Assembly (NCBI GenBank): GCA_035041965.1
Contig: JAPYMA010000367.1
Coordinates: 1-64,000, forward strand
DNA: 64,000 nucleotides
Reading direction: 5' to 3'
Origin: Anisakis pegreffii
Taxonomy: Eukaryota > Nematoda > Chromadorea > Rhabditida > Anisakidae
Positions within the stretch are counted from its first letter, which is position 1, and the number at the start of each line of letters is the position of its first letter. Position numbers and translations under genes: made by a program. Positions 38,681 through 50,800 of this stretch are shown in pieces. A model generated the notes under the pieces. It was not told the origin of the DNA. It was given only the letters and a program-made list of their open reading frames with translations, and searched no databases.

Positions 38681-38887
38681 TTAGCTTTCATACAATACCT
38701 TTGTCTTGGCTGTTAGCATACATCTCATCTGAATATGCAACAAAGATGTTGCATTCCGCATATGTTCATCTTTATGTTTTGATTGGAACCATTCATCGAA
38801 ATGGTGTCTTGCGAATTTGTAACGTACAATGTGTACACTAGTGATTCCATAAAGCGTTGGGTGGTTTTCTTGTTGGTTCTCAAACCG
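38681..38887 (-). pseudogene. Coding-like fragment, partial copy 3
   Basis: A 68-codon open minus-strand frame without ATG at its beginning. Only the section around 38774-38828 resembles copies 1 and 2 at nucleotide level (the GATTTTGATTGGA-type block); the rest is unrelated or too diverged. It overlaps nothing else recognised and ends 200 bp upstream of phosphatase paralogue B. Weak support only. Confidence 0.25.
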
Positions 38888-39086
38888 TCATTAATCAAGC
38901 GAAGAAATACCAACAAACTGAAGTTATTTCTTTGATTATTTTAAGGCATCGCTTTCATCATTTCAATTCTATAGCTATCATGCAAGTGTATCTTAGACAA
39001 CGATTTTCACGACGATCTCACAATATTAGAAGGTTCTGCAGGAAATTATTCCGCAACGATAGACAAGGCACCGTACTGAAGCATAG

Positions 39087-40720
39087 ATGGAGCCACAGAG
39101 GTGCCGTCGGCCACTTCTAGGCCAGGGTTATCTGCCGACCACGATTTGGGTTGTACGTCATGCGGAACGTGAAGATAACGTGAACAAGACGTGGCGTCAA
39201 TCGTCGTACGTTCGCCGTGGCTTAGCAAAAGACAACTCACCGCTCTCAATGCGAGGACGACGTGCGTTTCTTGACGTAATTTTTGCGTGATATGACGTCG
39301 TCCATGACTCCACAGTTCCTCACTTATAAGTAATAGAAACTAGCCTGGATAACAATCCAAAGTTCCAGGCAATGTGCAGGCTATAAGTGTTTAGAAATTC
39401 TGATTTCAACTGCAATATCCATATGAATTATCAATTGATGAATTTCATCCTAACTTACCAGAGAATCAATTCTGACTACGCGTGTGGAATTACGTGAATT
39501 TGACGTGAACGTTTGGCTTTCAGTACAAGCCGAAGAATTGGCGTCTCGTCTTGCGAACATTCATTTCGACTACGTTTTCACGTCACCCTACGATCGATGC
39601 GTGGAAACCGCTGTAAGGATTGTACGTGAACGTAGACTACCGATCAACGTCGAACCTGGTCTTTCTGAGGTGAACCAGAAACAAAAAATTATTTCCAGTC
39701 CCAAGTGGTTTCGTTTTCATGTGCCGAAAATCGCTCATTTCATTCTGCTCTTTCTAGCATCTTCAGTGAATTTCGTATGGATGCTTATGAATCGAGAGTT
39801 TTGTTCACGTCAATTTTAAGCAATATTCATTGGTGACAGAATTTTAGGTGCTTTGCCTTTGCGAGAAACCGGCTGGTTTCCGAGCACTGTCACTGCTGAA
39901 AGAAACATATCCATTGATCAACGTCAACTATGTGCCAGTATGTTTTGAGACTTTTTCAGGCGATTTTTATGTAACAAACACGAGAAAGAATTATGATTTC
40001 TTTAAAAACCTATTTTCAATTGTTGTTACTCGATGCAACAGGAAAGTCACTCCAAATACGTACAGAAATTTTTGTGGTAAGATAATTGTTCAACAATGTG
40101 TTTTGTTGAATCTTTGTGATACTTTGAATGGGTTCTAAATGCGGAATTTTTTGGACTATCGAACTTTAGGTTTATGCTCGTAGCGATCTCGATTATGCAT
40201 TTGAACGTCTTCATTGTGATTGGGTTTGTGTGCCTCGTACACGCGCCACGATGCAGTCTATTGTTGATGACTACCGTGGTTAGAGCCGTCGTTTTGAAAT
40301 TCTTTTCGTTACTTTCGGTTTCAGTTATACAGTCAGTGCGATACACTTGGTATAATGAATGAGAAACTTGAATTGTAATCATCTCACTCTGATTCATGTG
40401 TACCGTCTTCTGAATTTAATATTTTAGAGTTTGAATTTAAGCAAATTTTATGGTTTTGACTTTCCAAACCGTTCAGATTTAGTCAGCAACTCTTCATGGT
40501 TTCTATCCTGGAAGCGGTTTCCGTTTCAGGTTCGTTGTTGGTGGTTACGCATGGTGCTGTGGTCGGTGCGATTCACGAGATTGTAACCGGAAAGTGGAGT
40601 TCTGTCGGTCAAGCAACTGTGTCGAAATTCACTCGTTTCAGAAGCGAACAAGGTTTCGTCTGCGAATATAGCGGTGATTCGTCACATCTTAGTAGTTTGG
40701 TGAACCTACGAGCGTTCTGA
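39087..40720 (+). CDS. Histidine phosphatase (phosphoglycerate-mutase-like), paralogue B
   Basis: Five exons, 39087-39261, 39524-39669, 39848-39937, 40170-40278 and 40530-40720, sum to 711 nt, 236 aa, all in phase. Catalytic residues are intact: His25 in VVRHAERED, Arg83 in SPYDRCVETA, Glu in NVEPGL, His181 in VVTHGAV. It is a tandem duplicate of paralogue A on the same strand, sharing the NSPLS, VGQATVSKF and DSSHLS blocks. Its middle exon is split by an extra intron (39938-40169) that paralogue A lacks. The N-terminus is uncertain: the ATG at 39087 follows an AG and adds a basic 17-residue leader, but the acceptor CTTCTAG further in could instead join an upstream exon. Confidence 0.87.
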
Positions 40721-41159
40721 AAGAAAAAAAGTTGTTTTCATAAGCAACTGAGCTTCGTGAATGACCGATAAAATAGGAAAGTCAAATGACGAGTTGCTGT
40801 TTTCATCTTGTGTTGATTAATGAAAATTTGACGATATTGATGCATTTGATTCATCTTGAATGTATGTAAATAATGAAAGAATAGTTTGTTATGTTACTCA
40901 GTTTGCATTTTCATAATATTGTTTTTAAACGTTCATTTAAAATTGTTTTAATTTATGAATTGTTTTCTGCTGATCGTGAAACATATCATCTCATATGCAT
41001 TTCTAGTCGCATGTGAAATCGTTTGTATTATTCCGATTCTGCTGATCAATTTTCATGTTATTTTTTAACGTTCACCTAATGGTGAAGGTGTCTAACTGTG
41101 TTTTCTTTAAATACGTGTATAGTTTCGAGACCTCATCAGATTGATACTATCGTCCTGAT

Positions 41160-41320
41160 GAATGCTCATTGTCACGATTATTATCATTATTATCATCACG
41201 ATTATCATAGTAATGATCATCATTCTGATTATTATTATTATATCATTCCCAATCGTTATTATCAAAATGATTATGGGTATTATGAGTGCATTTGCTATTA
41301 TCATGATGTTCTCATATCAC
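41160..41320. repeat. Low-complexity ATT/CATTATCATT tract
   Basis: Long runs of A, T and C in short repeated patterns open reading frames on both strands; the predicted Ile/His/Tyr-rich peptides are artefacts of composition. Confidence 0.7.
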
Positions 41321-41589
41321 GATTACAATCCTCCTTGTTCATCTAGAATGTTGAAGTGTTTCGTTTTGCTTGAAAGAATTTTGCCTTTGTTGCTAATCAT
41401 ATATCAATTTTAGCCGTTTACATAACCTCAAAGCAATTCCTGTTGTTTTTTCCAGCTTATATTCTAATAATTTGTTCTTCATGCTTCGATAAATTGAAAA
41501 TAGTTACACTGATAGTGCTACAATGATACACAGATTGAACTATAAAGATAGACTGTATTGAAATGAGAGTTGCTAAGCAAATAAGGCAT

Positions 41590-42509
41590 CATCAGGAAAG
41601 CAGCTATTTCTCTGAACGTAAGCGAAATCACTCGACAACTTGCATACATTTATAAAAGAAGAAAATCTGGACAATCTAATGATTCAAAGAAACGACCATC
41701 TTAGAGAGCAAACTTGAGGAAGGCTTTACATTTAGAATGGCGATCCTAATGCTGCTGAAGTAATGTTCAGATTAATCAACAGAGATACAGTGTATTAAAA
41801 AGAAGGCCACTGAGCTAATTGAGATACCCTCAGGAAAATCATCGATATCTCTGAATATAAGCAAAATCGCTTGATAATATACACACCTTTGTAAGAGCAG
41901 AGAAGTTGGGGAATGTAGCGAAGTGCAGTACATTTAATAAAACATACAAAATCAAACATTTAGTAAACAATTCGATAATATCACAGTGAACACAAACAAA
42001 TCTCATGAAGAATATAGTAAAAACTGATGAAAACTCCATCAAAAATGTACATTAAAGCAACTGCATTCTGATACATTGAACTGCGGAGACTAGAGCTCAA
42101 CCTCAAGCTTATCGCAGATGACGCATACAAATTCGAGCAACTACTAACAATATTTCACGGCATATAGTTCAGCGTTGCAAACCAGGTGCTGGAAATCATG
42201 AATGGTGAATAATCTAAACCTGAGGCTAAAAAATACACGATTTTTACAAAAATATTCATCATCAGGAAAGCAGCTATTTCTCTGAACGTAAGCGAAATCG
42301 CTCGACAACTTGCACACATTTCTAAAACAAGAGAATCTGGACAATCTAATGATTTAAAGAAACGACCATCTTAGAAAGCAAATTTGAGGAAGGCTTTACA
42401 TTTAGAATGGCGATCCTAATGCTGCTGAAGTAATGTTCAGATTAATCAACAGAGATACAGTGTATTAAAAAGAAGGCCAATGAGCTAAATGAGATACCCT
42501 CAGGAAAAT
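41590..42509. repeat. Direct duplication of a roughly 245-bp block, offset 670 bp
   Basis: 41590-41838 and 42260-42508 are about 95% alike, starting CATCAGGAAAGCAGC. A third, more diverged stretch (from about 41820) follows the first copy. They share the TCTCTGAA...AAGC...ATCGCTCGACAA theme with repeats near 24.6 and 25.5 kb. Confidence 0.85.
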
Positions 42510-42602
42510 ATTCATTTAACAGACTGCAAACCGAACCTTGTTTGTGATGATGATGTGAATTTTTACAAAAGTATTCATTTAACAGACTGCAAACCGAACC
42601 TT
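42509..42602. repeat. 31-bp direct repeat, offset 63 bp
   Basis: 42509-42539 and 42572-42602 are identical (TATTCATTTAACAGACTGC...). Confidence 0.8.
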
Positions 42603-44857
42603 CAGAGATTATTTATGTTGAACTGCATACAGTCCCTCTTTCCAGATTCAAAAAATGAGTTCATCCGCCGAAAATCCTAAAATGACGGGTTCAAGTAATG
42701 AAAACTTCATCAAGAACGTACATTAAAACAAGTGCATCCTAATTTATTAAACTCCAGAAACCAGAGCTTAACTTCAACATATCGTACATGCCACACAACA
42801 ATCTCGAGCAACGAACAGTAATTCACATCATTACAAACTAGGTAAACCAGGTGCTAGAGATCGTGAATGGCAAATAATCTAAGAGGCTAAAAAATACCGC
42901 GATTCTAACAAAAATACTCGTTGAAGAGACTGGAAAAAACTCGAACGTTGATTTAGAATTTGTAACGGAAACAATTCTTGAAAACGATGTTTTGAATGCC
43001 TCGAAACTCGTTCAAATCATCACAAATTACGGCAGATTAACAAACAGAATGTGCGCAACAATCATTATTATGATAAATACAAATATAAACCATCCACTCA
43101 TCATAATTACCGCCAATTAATTAAAAATTACAATTAAAATATAAATGAATCCCTCGTGCACGACATTTCACGCCGACGCGTCTCGGCTCACCGCCAAAAA
43201 CGGGCCGGCGCAGCGATTTGCTGAATGAAAATTCCGAAAAGTGAGGGGTGGGCAAAATATTTTTACTATACGTTCCCATAATCGATTTTGCGCTCAAACT
43301 CGGTCAGCACTAAATCCTTTTGGATTTCAACTTCAGGTTAAGTTCAGGACCCATTTATCAATATTTCTAACAGTTATAATGTCGATTTGGTGCATTTTCG
43401 GCAGAAATATAGGCAAAAAACTGTCAAAATTTTGCACCCAATTTGAAAGTGCGCTCAAACGTTCTCACAACGAAGGCAAACCCGCGAAATTAAATGTTGG
43501 CGTTCAACTTGTTGTTTGCAAATCCCTATATCCGCATTGTTAAAGTCATCATATCCGGGATATTTGTGATTGTTGATGTTGACGTTTGCAGTCGATGTCC
43601 GCTGACAGCGAATTAATTCGCAGCTATACAGCCATATCTGATATTAATTCCAAATCTCTTCCCCAGTGAGAGGTCTAAGGATTCCGGGTTCCAGCTTCCC
43701 GGATTTTCAGACGATAAATCATTGATATATTTCTCAATTAAGTAGCGTTAATTACGACGAGTGGATAAGTTGTATTTGTATTTTTCACACTAATTGTTGT
43801 TCGGTAGTCAGGAATTACTTTTATTGTTAATCTTATTGAACTCTCGATTTGATGTCTGTTCAATGAATATTTTTCTAATTTGTTTTCAATATTTGAATTC
43901 AGTGAACAATGAATATTTTCACGCGAGCAATCAAATATTTCGATTTGTTTGATAAGAAAATATTTGCTTGAAGAGGATAAGTGTACTGTCGAAAAGTCAC
44001 TTCATTAATGTTTCAAAAAAGTTTCTGTGTGAAATTTGTGAAAGGAACTATACTGCACAACAATTGATTCTTTTGTTGACGTACGCTTCAATATCTACAA
44101 ATGCATCGTCATTTCTAATGGATTTCTAATGAGTTCCAATGGACTGCTCTTTGATAGATCTTTCATTTTGTTTCATTATCTCGCCGTTATATCAAAATAC
44201 TCCTAAGAAACGCAGTTACGATTTAAAACGACCAGCAAAATGATAATTCTCCCACTTTAGCGTTTTGATGAGTACCAATCACGCAAACAATCATTCAATT
44301 CGATTCCTTATATTCCCAATATTTTCATTCATACCATTTTCAACGCTTTTGTGAGTATTTTACATCAATAATATTAAAACAATAACACCAATAATAACAA
44401 TAAGATACATTCATAACAATGACAAAAACAATTGAACAAAATGAGGAAAATCAAATCGAACAAAAATGATAAGGACACTGAGAGAATCAATCACTAAATC
44501 AACTGAGATCATCCACAAGAAAGGCCTGCAATGAAGAATGCATAAATGTTGTGATCAACGTCTTCGATGATGGTTCAGCGATGAATTTGAAATGCATGGG
44601 CACATAACGTTAGCAGAAGACGAGTATTGCGTCTCGAGCGTTCATTTTGAAGACTCACTGGATTATTCGACAGATTCATTTCTGGTACCGCTATTGCATC
44701 TCTCTGAAGGATCAACACAACGTCTGATTTGCGATCATCACTCCAATCAACTTACAACTAGTGTACCACTTCTCTCTCTAGTTGACAAGTCTCACTCGGA
44801 ATCAAATAAACCAAGTGAATTGCTCAAGTGAACGAACGTGAACTAATCTCAATCATT

Positions 44858-47800
44858 TCAACGAACCAAATTGAAAATCTGCGATCTTCTCGTGATTTTC
44901 ACCGAAATTTGGATAGAAAAAAGCTGATCAAACAAGAAAAAAAAAGAGTTCAAGTGAAACAAACAGAAACGAATCAATCAGAAACAAACAAAACCACTCA
45001 CCAATCGTTGCGCTTTCTCAGGCATACCCATTTTTTCGTATGCACCTGAAGAAAAAAAGAAAAAACTACTCCGTTTTCAGCGCCGAACAACATTTCAGTT
45101 ATTATTTGTATATGGCAAAATTTTGCAGTTGAATTGGTAATAACAAAATGTGTAATAACAAAAATTTAAACACAACCAAAACAACTGCTTAAATATGCAT
45201 CAAAGAACGCTCATCACAGTCAATCACGTTTAAAAACGCTACGAATTGGAATATAGCTAAATGGGAGAAGCCAAAGAAAGTATTCACCATTCAAAAACTC
45301 CATCAAATTCATATCGCTAATAAAGCCAAAGAAGAGCGTCGAAGCGTCAAGCACATGATGTGGTGTTTCCAATAGGGCATTCGTTGTCTCAACGTAGTGC
45401 TCCTGTGGATCACGCATCAGCTGACACACCAACGCCGATAATGTCGGTTGGCCAGCTGCTCGTAAACATCGTTGGATCTTATACCACATCTTCAATTGTT
45501 CAACGAATACAAATTGTATTCATGCATTCCGCGATAAACCATAAGAACACATAAAATTTACAAATCAAAACCGCTCTTGAGTGATAGAAAGTTGTCACGC
45601 TAACAGAACAGAAGATGAGAAGAATTTGCAGATTTCTCTTCATTGGGAAAATAGATCAAAACTGAAGAAATTCTAGGACCTAATAGGTCAATTGAAAACG
45701 CTGGAAACTCGCCGAACTGAACAAAACTCGAACTCACCACATCATCAACGACGTTATCCGGAAACGGTTTTGTAAAATTATCACTGCAAGCAACACACGT
45801 CTCCATATACAAAACCAATGCGTCTGCGTACTTTTCACATGCTAAAAGTATGCAAATTTCGTTCAAATTCAACTCATCTTAAGAGATGAACAAACAGCAC
45901 GATGACATAATTTGCATCCAGCGATCTTCAGAACAACAACAACAACAACAGCAAGAAACTGCCACATATTCACCGTATCTGTAATCTGCAAACGACCTCA
46001 GCCAAAACGCATTAATTGGATTCACAATACACGCATTATTCAGGATTGTTTCCAAACATTCACATATGTACGAATAATTCAGCGATGCGTTCCAATTACT
46101 GCAACAACTCATCATTATTATCGTTATCAATTCAAGATGCAGACAACTAAATAATACGTACGAGAAAATGAAAACTAACGGATAAATATGAATGAAAGAG
46201 CTGTTAAATCATTATTAGATGCAATTTCATTCATTCGAACTAATCATTTGCTTTGCGTCCAACACTCACAAAAAAATAATTCTTACTCAAATGTCGTCTG
46301 CCACAAATCAGAACGTTGCACAAAGATTCTCGCACTCTTTTCGGTAGTTCCCGATGACTGCGTCACCACTGCATGATTGAATAATTTCCCGATGAAGCAC
46401 AACAAAAACGATATGGTACACGGCTCCTTAAAATTCAATCAACTTCTCGATAAGCCATCTAAACGAGAAAAATTCTAAATCGAAACGGAAACATGCTACA
46501 AGACGAATCTTAAAGTGACTAAAATGATCCAGTGGAAAGTTGAACTGAACTACTGCATGCGCTTCTGATAAATTCCATCTAGTTGATGAAACCATCGTAA
46601 GTTAAGACGGAATAAAACGATCAATCAGAAAATTTCTCCGGATACAAGCCGCTTGAAATGTTGCAAATCACGTATTTGAAAGTTGCAAAATCAACTCTTC
46701 AACTAAAATGCGTTTTTATGTGCCTAATCCATCATATACGGAATCCAGAATCATCATATAATTCATCATACAAAATCCATCAGAATCCATCATACAGAAT
46801 CCAGTGTAAAATGATTTTTCTCATCTGCCAAAAGCACTCACTCAATTCCTTCAATTCTTCACAATGAAAATGTGACTCACTTTAATAACTCGAAGTAATT
46901 GCAGAAACTGAGGACGTGAGATCAATAAATTTGTTCGATCACGCACCGACGACCCGTCATTCCGTCGCTTACTGAAACTGAATTCTTATTGGATCAATTC
47001 ATCGTGAAATTTCACAATCACGACTGAAAACCGTCGGAAAACCGACGATTGAAGATACAATCGAAACAATAATTTTCCAACCAAACGCGATTGTGAATGA
47101 ATGAATGATCCCAATCTACTGCTAGCAAAAAAAAAACTTCACCTAACATAATGAGTCGAATTTCATTAACTAGATGATGCTTTCTACAATAACGAAAATC
47201 TCTGAAACAATTGAAAATACCCAGATGGATCCTCGAATGTCACATGCATTATCTTCCACCACGCTTCATCAGCTACTTTTTTGCGCATCACTGGATCACC
47301 GGTCATGTACGCTGCGAGCACTTTGGCAATATCCAGGAAAGGGCTTTTCAATCTGAAATTTTGTTTATACGGTTGAAAAGGCAATTACTATAATATACGG
47401 CTAAAATAAAGAAAGTAATTTGAAGCGATCAGATAGATAGATAGATATGCATCTTACTTCGGTGAAGACTTCAGAATAAAATCCCATTCGGCCGTATTGA
47501 TCAAGAAGGCGACTATTTGAAGCAACATCGAGATCACTGTTTCCAGCGAACTCGATGGCATTGTGGCTGAGGTTTGTACAAGACCTTGCACGATGTTCTG
47601 CAGATTCTTGGTGGCATTCAAGAACGCACCCGCTTCGGATGGTGCACTCGGGAAATTTCGAATCCATTTATCTAACTGAAATATTCGATTCATTCACGAT
47701 ACTCAGTGCAAATCTCTCTCGAAAACTCTACTGGTCCAAACCCAAAAAAGTCTCGTGATAAGAGAAAAACGAAAGATAAACTCTAATAAAACTGCCACAA

Positions 47801-50800
47801 CCCAAACAGTTCAGCAATTCAAAGTATCAATTGTGAATCTCAAACCTTCACACGAACCGCATCGTACGTGAATCTCATCTGAACGTCTTGATTCCGTCCA
47901 ATCGCACCCAGTTCCTTCACACAGTCATTTCCAAATTCAGTCCATTGCGTTGCGTCCACAAACTGAAATTCATTGCAAACATTTGAGTGTTGCGAAAACA
48001 AAAATCATTCATAAGATTCTATAGCAGTGGTATTATCAGTCTTACTACTTCTTCCACCACCACTTCATTGGTTGCTTTCATTCAAACTTAACCAAAAGAT
48101 TTCTTTGAATCATTCAAAAAACTCAACCAAATGAAATTTCTTCAAAAAACTTAACCAATGATACAATCAATCATTCAAAAACTCTTAACCAAAAAATGTT
48201 ACTTTCTTTCCAATTGCTTACTAAACGACCGGAAACGAACAATTGTTCATGCAAACTCACGCCAATTTTCGCTAAAGCTTCCAATTTGCCCAACAACATC
48301 GCAATATACTCATAACATTGTTGACCGGCAATTGCTGGAAGCAACACTTCACCGATCATTTTCGACGGTTGATACTGAAACAAAAAACGAGAAACGATCA
48401 TCTCGCCTGTGAATGAATCAAATCAACGCATAGATCGCGATCATATCTGCACGATCTGATAGAATATTATCTGCTTTCAGCGAACATCCAGCAATTACAA
48501 TTTACAATCGCGCAGATGAAAGATCTTTTCGAAAGGCTTCAAAACTTCAAAGAATTTCGCATTTTTAACTCAATGCTGCTAGTCTCAACAATGACCAAAA
48601 GAAACCATCAAAAATTGACGATTTGCACAAAATCAAAATCAAAGCGAAACGAACGTGCACTTACCCAATATGGAAGTTTGAATTTAGCGCCAAGCTGTGC
48701 GAATAACGGTTTAATCTCATTCACATCGTAACTGAGCAACAATCTCCAATACGCTGGACCACCACTCAGAATATCTAGAGTGAACGCAAAAAAACTTATA
48801 TGAATATATAGAAACAAGGAATGAACCTCCTATCCAAGGACAAAAACAAAATAATGTAACACAACAACAAGAATAATCGTGGGAACCTTTGAAAACAGAC
48901 TGATCCGGCAGTGGGTCTACGGGTGGAAACTGTACCGATTCTGCACTCAAGAATGTCAAAGCACGACCCGTCGCCTTTTCTATCTGCAAATTTTACAATT
49001 TACCAACTGCCTATCAAACATATCAAAGAATCTAGAAAATGTTTCAAAACTCAGTAATTTCATTTTCCAACGGATAATCCTAAAGTACAACATACGAGAA
49101 GTAGGCCAATAGTTATGAAGTTTGTTCCAAACGGGTGGAGGAAGTAAAAATCCAACAATCGCCGAAATAAAATGAAGATCGCAAGATGCAGCAGTGCAAT
49201 AAGCATTTAAAAAAATTCTCACATTGCAATATTCTCTAATCAGAATTTTCTAATTGCAACAGCTAATCATACTTCAAAAGCCTACCAATTCAAAACCAAA
49301 GCAACAATCAAATGGAAACAATGAGAACAATCCATACCTTCGCCAATTCCATTGCAAAAAGCGGATCCAAAAATGCGAACAGTTGAATGAACACCCCAAG
49401 CTGCATACGTTCACTTTCTCGTGTTCGAATGTTGCTCATTCTGCGCAACAATATCTGCAAATAATTCAGTTTACACGAACACTCATTTAATCAAGCTTTC
49501 AGATGCAGAATCACACAATAAAAATGCTAATCGTAAGCGAAAAAATATTGCTCGTAATACAAACTAAATTCGAAATTAAGCTAAAAATGCAAGCGCAAAC
49601 CTCAATGAATTTCCTCACAGACGTCTCGTTTGCACAAATCACTCGACGCTCTTCGGGCATAATCAACGAACCATAGGCCATTTCTTCACGTTTCGTTTCG
49701 ATCAAAAAATCCAACGACAACTTTGGTGACATCTTCGGCGCAAACAGCGAATCGAACGCCAACATCGTACAATCCGATTCGCCGAGCTTTTTGATCCACT
49801 GAAAAAAAAGCTTTTTTGTAAAACGATCTTTTGAGGAATTAAAACAATCCAATCTGAAGCCGCGTTTCAATGCTGTATTTTCTCATCACTCCATCCAATT
49901 TTATCGTACCAATTTCAAACAAAAATCTTTTGCGCGATTATATCGCACAGAAAAAATGGAACAATCAAATGAATCCAATTCAAAAAGCGCCCTTCCAAAG
50001 TAACGATATTATCGCAAAGAATACAATTTGTCTCCAATAAAAAATCGCTCCAGCGAAAGAAAAAACTTCTGAATGAAAACAAAAGAGGATTATTGATAGT
50101 AATCCTAAAATACCTCATCATCGTATTCGGATGCCATGAAAATTTCCTGCTCTCTGTTTGCGGCTGTTAGTTGTATACCTTCTGGTGGAGTCATTTCGAA
50201 TGCGATACAATAACCGCCGATTTCTTGCGGATTTATGTACGTCATACGATCGGCCATCGAGTTCTGCGTGCCAAACCCTTCACTTCGACGAGGCCAATCC
50301 GCGACTATCTGACGTGTTTTTCACGTATGAATTCACTCAAACAGTAATTCTCTTTCATGCAATTGCCCACGCGTTTTCAACTCATTTTTCATTCACTCAG
50401 TTCATTCTCCAGAGTTCGACAAATCAATCGTTGCAAAGTCCTTTAAAAGACAATTTGCAATAATTCGCAAACATTACGCTTTGATCGAGATTCTAGATAA
50501 TTTTCAATCACATAGCAGCAAAATATAGAACATACCTGAACGAGTAGATTTTCAGCTTTTGAAAGATTGTTGTACGCGAAATGATAGCAAAGTAATGTGT
50601 GATTTGTCTGAAATTTTGGAAAATATTAGATCGTTAAGAAACTATTATTAGAACAAAAACAATTAAGCGACACTTATCATCATTATCATTAAACGACTGC
50701 GCAAACCTAATCTAATCATCCAGGCGAAAAATTTTCGTAACCCATGAATTTCGCTGATTATGTCAAGCAAGCGCATAACTGCTAATCAGAAGATAACATG

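Larger units (their letters stand above)
40721..44857. other. Intergenic between phosphatase B and ints-8 (convergent genes)
   Basis: Holds the 3' ends of two convergent genes, a low-complexity tract and the duplicated blocks. A GC-richer segment at about 43155-43230 stands out in base composition but shows no paired ends. Confidence 0.5.

Noticed and set aside
41162..41413. Ile-rich and His/Tyr-rich long ORFs on both strands
   Set aside because: Low-complexity ATT/CAT repeats keep frames open on both strands.
43155..43230. GC-rich segment as a possible transferred gene or element
   Set aside because: No open frame of interest, no paired ends and no target duplication.
49100..49215. Extra ints-8 exon reading FISAIVGFLLPPPVW
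   Set aside because: Exons 13 and 14 already join in phase and the final length equals the human protein; no good splice sites flank this frame.
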